Shown here one piece after another: positions 4,782 through 5,712 of a stretch of DNA of 5,712 nt. The DNA comes from Mucilaginibacter sp. Lineage in GTDB: Bacteria; Bacteroidota; Bacteroidia; Sphingobacteriales; Sphingobacteriaceae. Every line of letters begins with the position of its first letter. Position 1 is the first letter of the stretch. A model generated the notes under the pieces. The model was not told the DNA's origin and searched no databases. It worked only from the letters and a program-made list of their open reading frames with translations. The stretch is from positions 1 through 5,712 of the forward strand of contig JAICXZ010000240.1 in the NCBI GenBank assembly GCA_025934475.1. Direction: 5' to 3'. The translations under genes and the position numbers were made by a program.

Positions 4782-5408
4782 ATGAACTATCCCTTTGATA
4801 CAGTTGGCTTAGATGGCAATACGATCGATATACTCGATGAAACGCATAAACTATTAAAATCGAAATTCGATATCCAATTCACGGGGAATATTGATTTCCG
4901 ATTGGAGGACTTCCAGGTATTCAGAGAATGTTCCAGCGTTAATTTGAAAGGTTCATATGTGATCAAAAAAGCGCTTACTGATTGTTACTTTCTTTTCGTT
5001 GAACCACATACGATAAAAAAGAGTGGCAGCAGATCCATGCCAGGGTTAAACGACTGCTCTGAATGCCAAACCTGGGCTTTAGCCTATCTGAAAAAAGACT
5101 TTGGCCGGGTGTTCATCCGCCCTGAAACGATTGCAGATAAAATTGTGGAACTAATACACCCGATAGAACTTGATTTTGAGGAAGATAAAGCCTTCAGCGA
5201 TACTTTTTATGTACTCGTCACCGATCGGTGGAAGGCAGACGCAGCAATGGATCGTAATTTCAGGAACGTGGTAATGGATATGCGCCATGAGGATGTTGTG
5301 ATAGAGATCATAGACCACGTGCTCATTATAGGCTATGGCAAGCCCGTTTCCCCAGATACAGCTATCCAACTCGCTGATTTTGTAGCAAGGCTATGCTCAT
5401 ACTGTTAA
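4782..5408 (+). CDS. Hypothetical cytoplasmic protein with two CxxC motifs
   Basis: I do not recognise this 208-residue protein. It has no signal peptide or membrane helix, so a cytoplasmic location is likely. The first ATG at 4782 (MNYPFDTVGLDG) is chosen; an in-frame TTG two codons upstream is possible but less usual. The body alternates charged and beta-prone stretches: FDIQFTGNIDFRLEDFQVFR (29-48), an apparent strand DCYFLFVEP (67-75), a cysteine-bearing segment LNDCSECQTWALAYLKKDFG (89-108), RVFIRPETIADKIVELIHP (109-127), TFYVLVTDRW (141-150), VVIEIIDHVLIIGYGKP (172-188) and a C-terminal helix. Cysteines pair up as C92-x-x-C95 and, at the very end, C205-x-x-C208, with others at 50 and 68. 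Two CxxC pairs could bind one metal ion or be redox-active; this is inference. The coding frame is open throughout and has normal amino-acid composition, so it is probably a real gene. It converges on the ABC ATPase gene with a 32-base gap. Confidence 0.8.
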   Translation: MNYPFDTVGLDGNTIDILDETHKLLKSKFDIQFTGNIDFRLEDFQVFRECSSVNLKGSYVIKKALTDCYFLFVEPHTIKKSGSRSMPGLNDCSECQTWALAYLKKDFGRVFIRPETIADKIVELIHPIELDFEEDKAFSDTFYVLVTDRWKADAAMDRNFRNVVMDMRHEDVVIEIIDHVLIIGYGKPVSPDTAIQLADFVARLCSYC

Positions 5409-5411
5409 CTA

Positions 5412-5435
5412 AATCAGCGTAATCAGTAAAAATCT
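5412..5435. repeat. Short-period AATCAG repeats between convergent genes
   Basis: AATCAG starts at 5412 and again at 5421, nine bases apart, followed by a degenerate AATCTG at 5430. This fills nearly all of the 32-base gap between the unknown gene (stop at 5406-5408) and the ABC ATPase gene (stop at 5441-5443). No clear hairpin is formed, so how either transcript ends here is not visible. Confidence 0.45.
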
Positions 5436-5440
5436 GTTAT

Positions 5441-5712
5441 TCAGACGGCAGCTTCCCTTACCACCCTTTGAATATTGGTATTCGCATAATCATTCTCAAC
5501 CAAACCATCGCGCATGCGCACAATACGATGGGCATGGAGAGCGATATCTTCTTCGTGCGTTACCAATATGATAGTATTACCTTTGGCGTGAATGTCTTCC
5601 ATCAGACCCATGATCTCGATAGAGGTCTTGGTATCCAGGTTACCGGTAGGTTCGTCGGCGAGGATGATAGAAGGGTTATTGATAAGCGCCCTCGCCACGG
5701 CCACACGCTGAC
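5441..5712 (-). CDS. ABC transporter ATP-binding protein, C-terminal part (MacB/LolD/FtsE type)
   Basis: The 3' part of an ABC ATPase gene; it enters from the right edge, so only the last 89 complete codons are visible and the true start is outside. The first visible residues, [13 protein letters not shown], are the end of the signature (LSGGxxQR) helix; the GTG at 5702-5704 inside it is an internal valine codon, not a start. Walker B is IILADE (visible residues 15-20), followed by PTGNLD with the D-loop, and the switch histidine in ILVTHEED (H52). The tail [16 protein letters not shown] closes the domain. Such ATPases couple ATP hydrolysis to a membrane permease; DEPTGNLD with a short C-terminus is typical of the MacB/LolD/FtsE branch, used in efflux, lipoprotein release or division. 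The exact partner cannot be told because no permease is in view. All visible catalytic residues are intact. Confidence 0.92.
   Translation of the reverse strand, partial: QRVAVARALINNPSIILADEPTGNLDTKTSIEIMGLMEDIHAKGNTIILVTHEEDIALHAHRIVRMRDGLVENDYANTNIQRVVREAAV

Noticed and set aside
5702..5704. GTG as the start of a small 87-residue ABC protein
   Set aside because: The codons before it (QR) continue the ABC signature helix, so the frame runs beyond the window edge and this is an internal valine.

Overview
The window looks like chromosomal core sequence from a member of the Bacteroidota, most likely Sphingobacteriaceae (Mucilaginibacter or Pedobacter type). Three things point there: the protein families, especially the 73-residue DUF2795 protein, the Lmo0937-type mini membrane protein and the queA-ispD pair; a good TTTG / TAnnTTTG promoter; and start codons preceded by A/T-rich sequence with no usable Shine-Dalgarno motif. 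The genus is an inference from protein and signal style, not from a marker gene.

Layout. On the + strand, queA (tRNA queuosine biosynthesis) is followed after 88 bases by ispD (MEP isoprenoid pathway); the gap holds an inverted array of ACGT boxes spaced exactly 7 bases apart. ispD ends inside a perfect 13-bp inverted repeat and converges on a minus-strand group: a 48-residue two-helix membrane protein, a strong hairpin terminator, an acidic DUF2795 protein with its own promoter, and a PduO-type cob(I)alamin adenosyltransferase. Divergent from the last is a secreted family-19 chitinase on the + strand. It converges, across a long imperfect inverted repeat, on a minus-strand lipoprotein of unknown function. 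Next comes a + strand 208-residue protein of unknown function with two CxxC motifs. It converges on the 3' part of a MacB/LolD/FtsE-type ABC ATPase gene that runs off the right edge.

Functional links. These are mostly separate one- or two-gene units, not one system. queA and ispD could be co-transcribed. The chitinase and the lipoprotein both belong to the cell envelope or exterior, but they are convergent and share no visible regulation. I see no mobile element, CRISPR array, tRNA, rRNA, defence system or biosynthetic cluster. No gene-free stretch exceeds 300 bases; the longest is 155 bases (4627-4781).

The most unusual structure is between the genes. Four gaps (1054-1141, 4043-4134, 4627-4781, 5409-5440) each carry a different short-period array (ACGT every 7, AAGTT-like every 9-10, TCAAATC every 8-9, AATCAG at 9 bases), and two of them are arranged as large inverted repeats. 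The two uncharacterised proteins are the other points to follow up.
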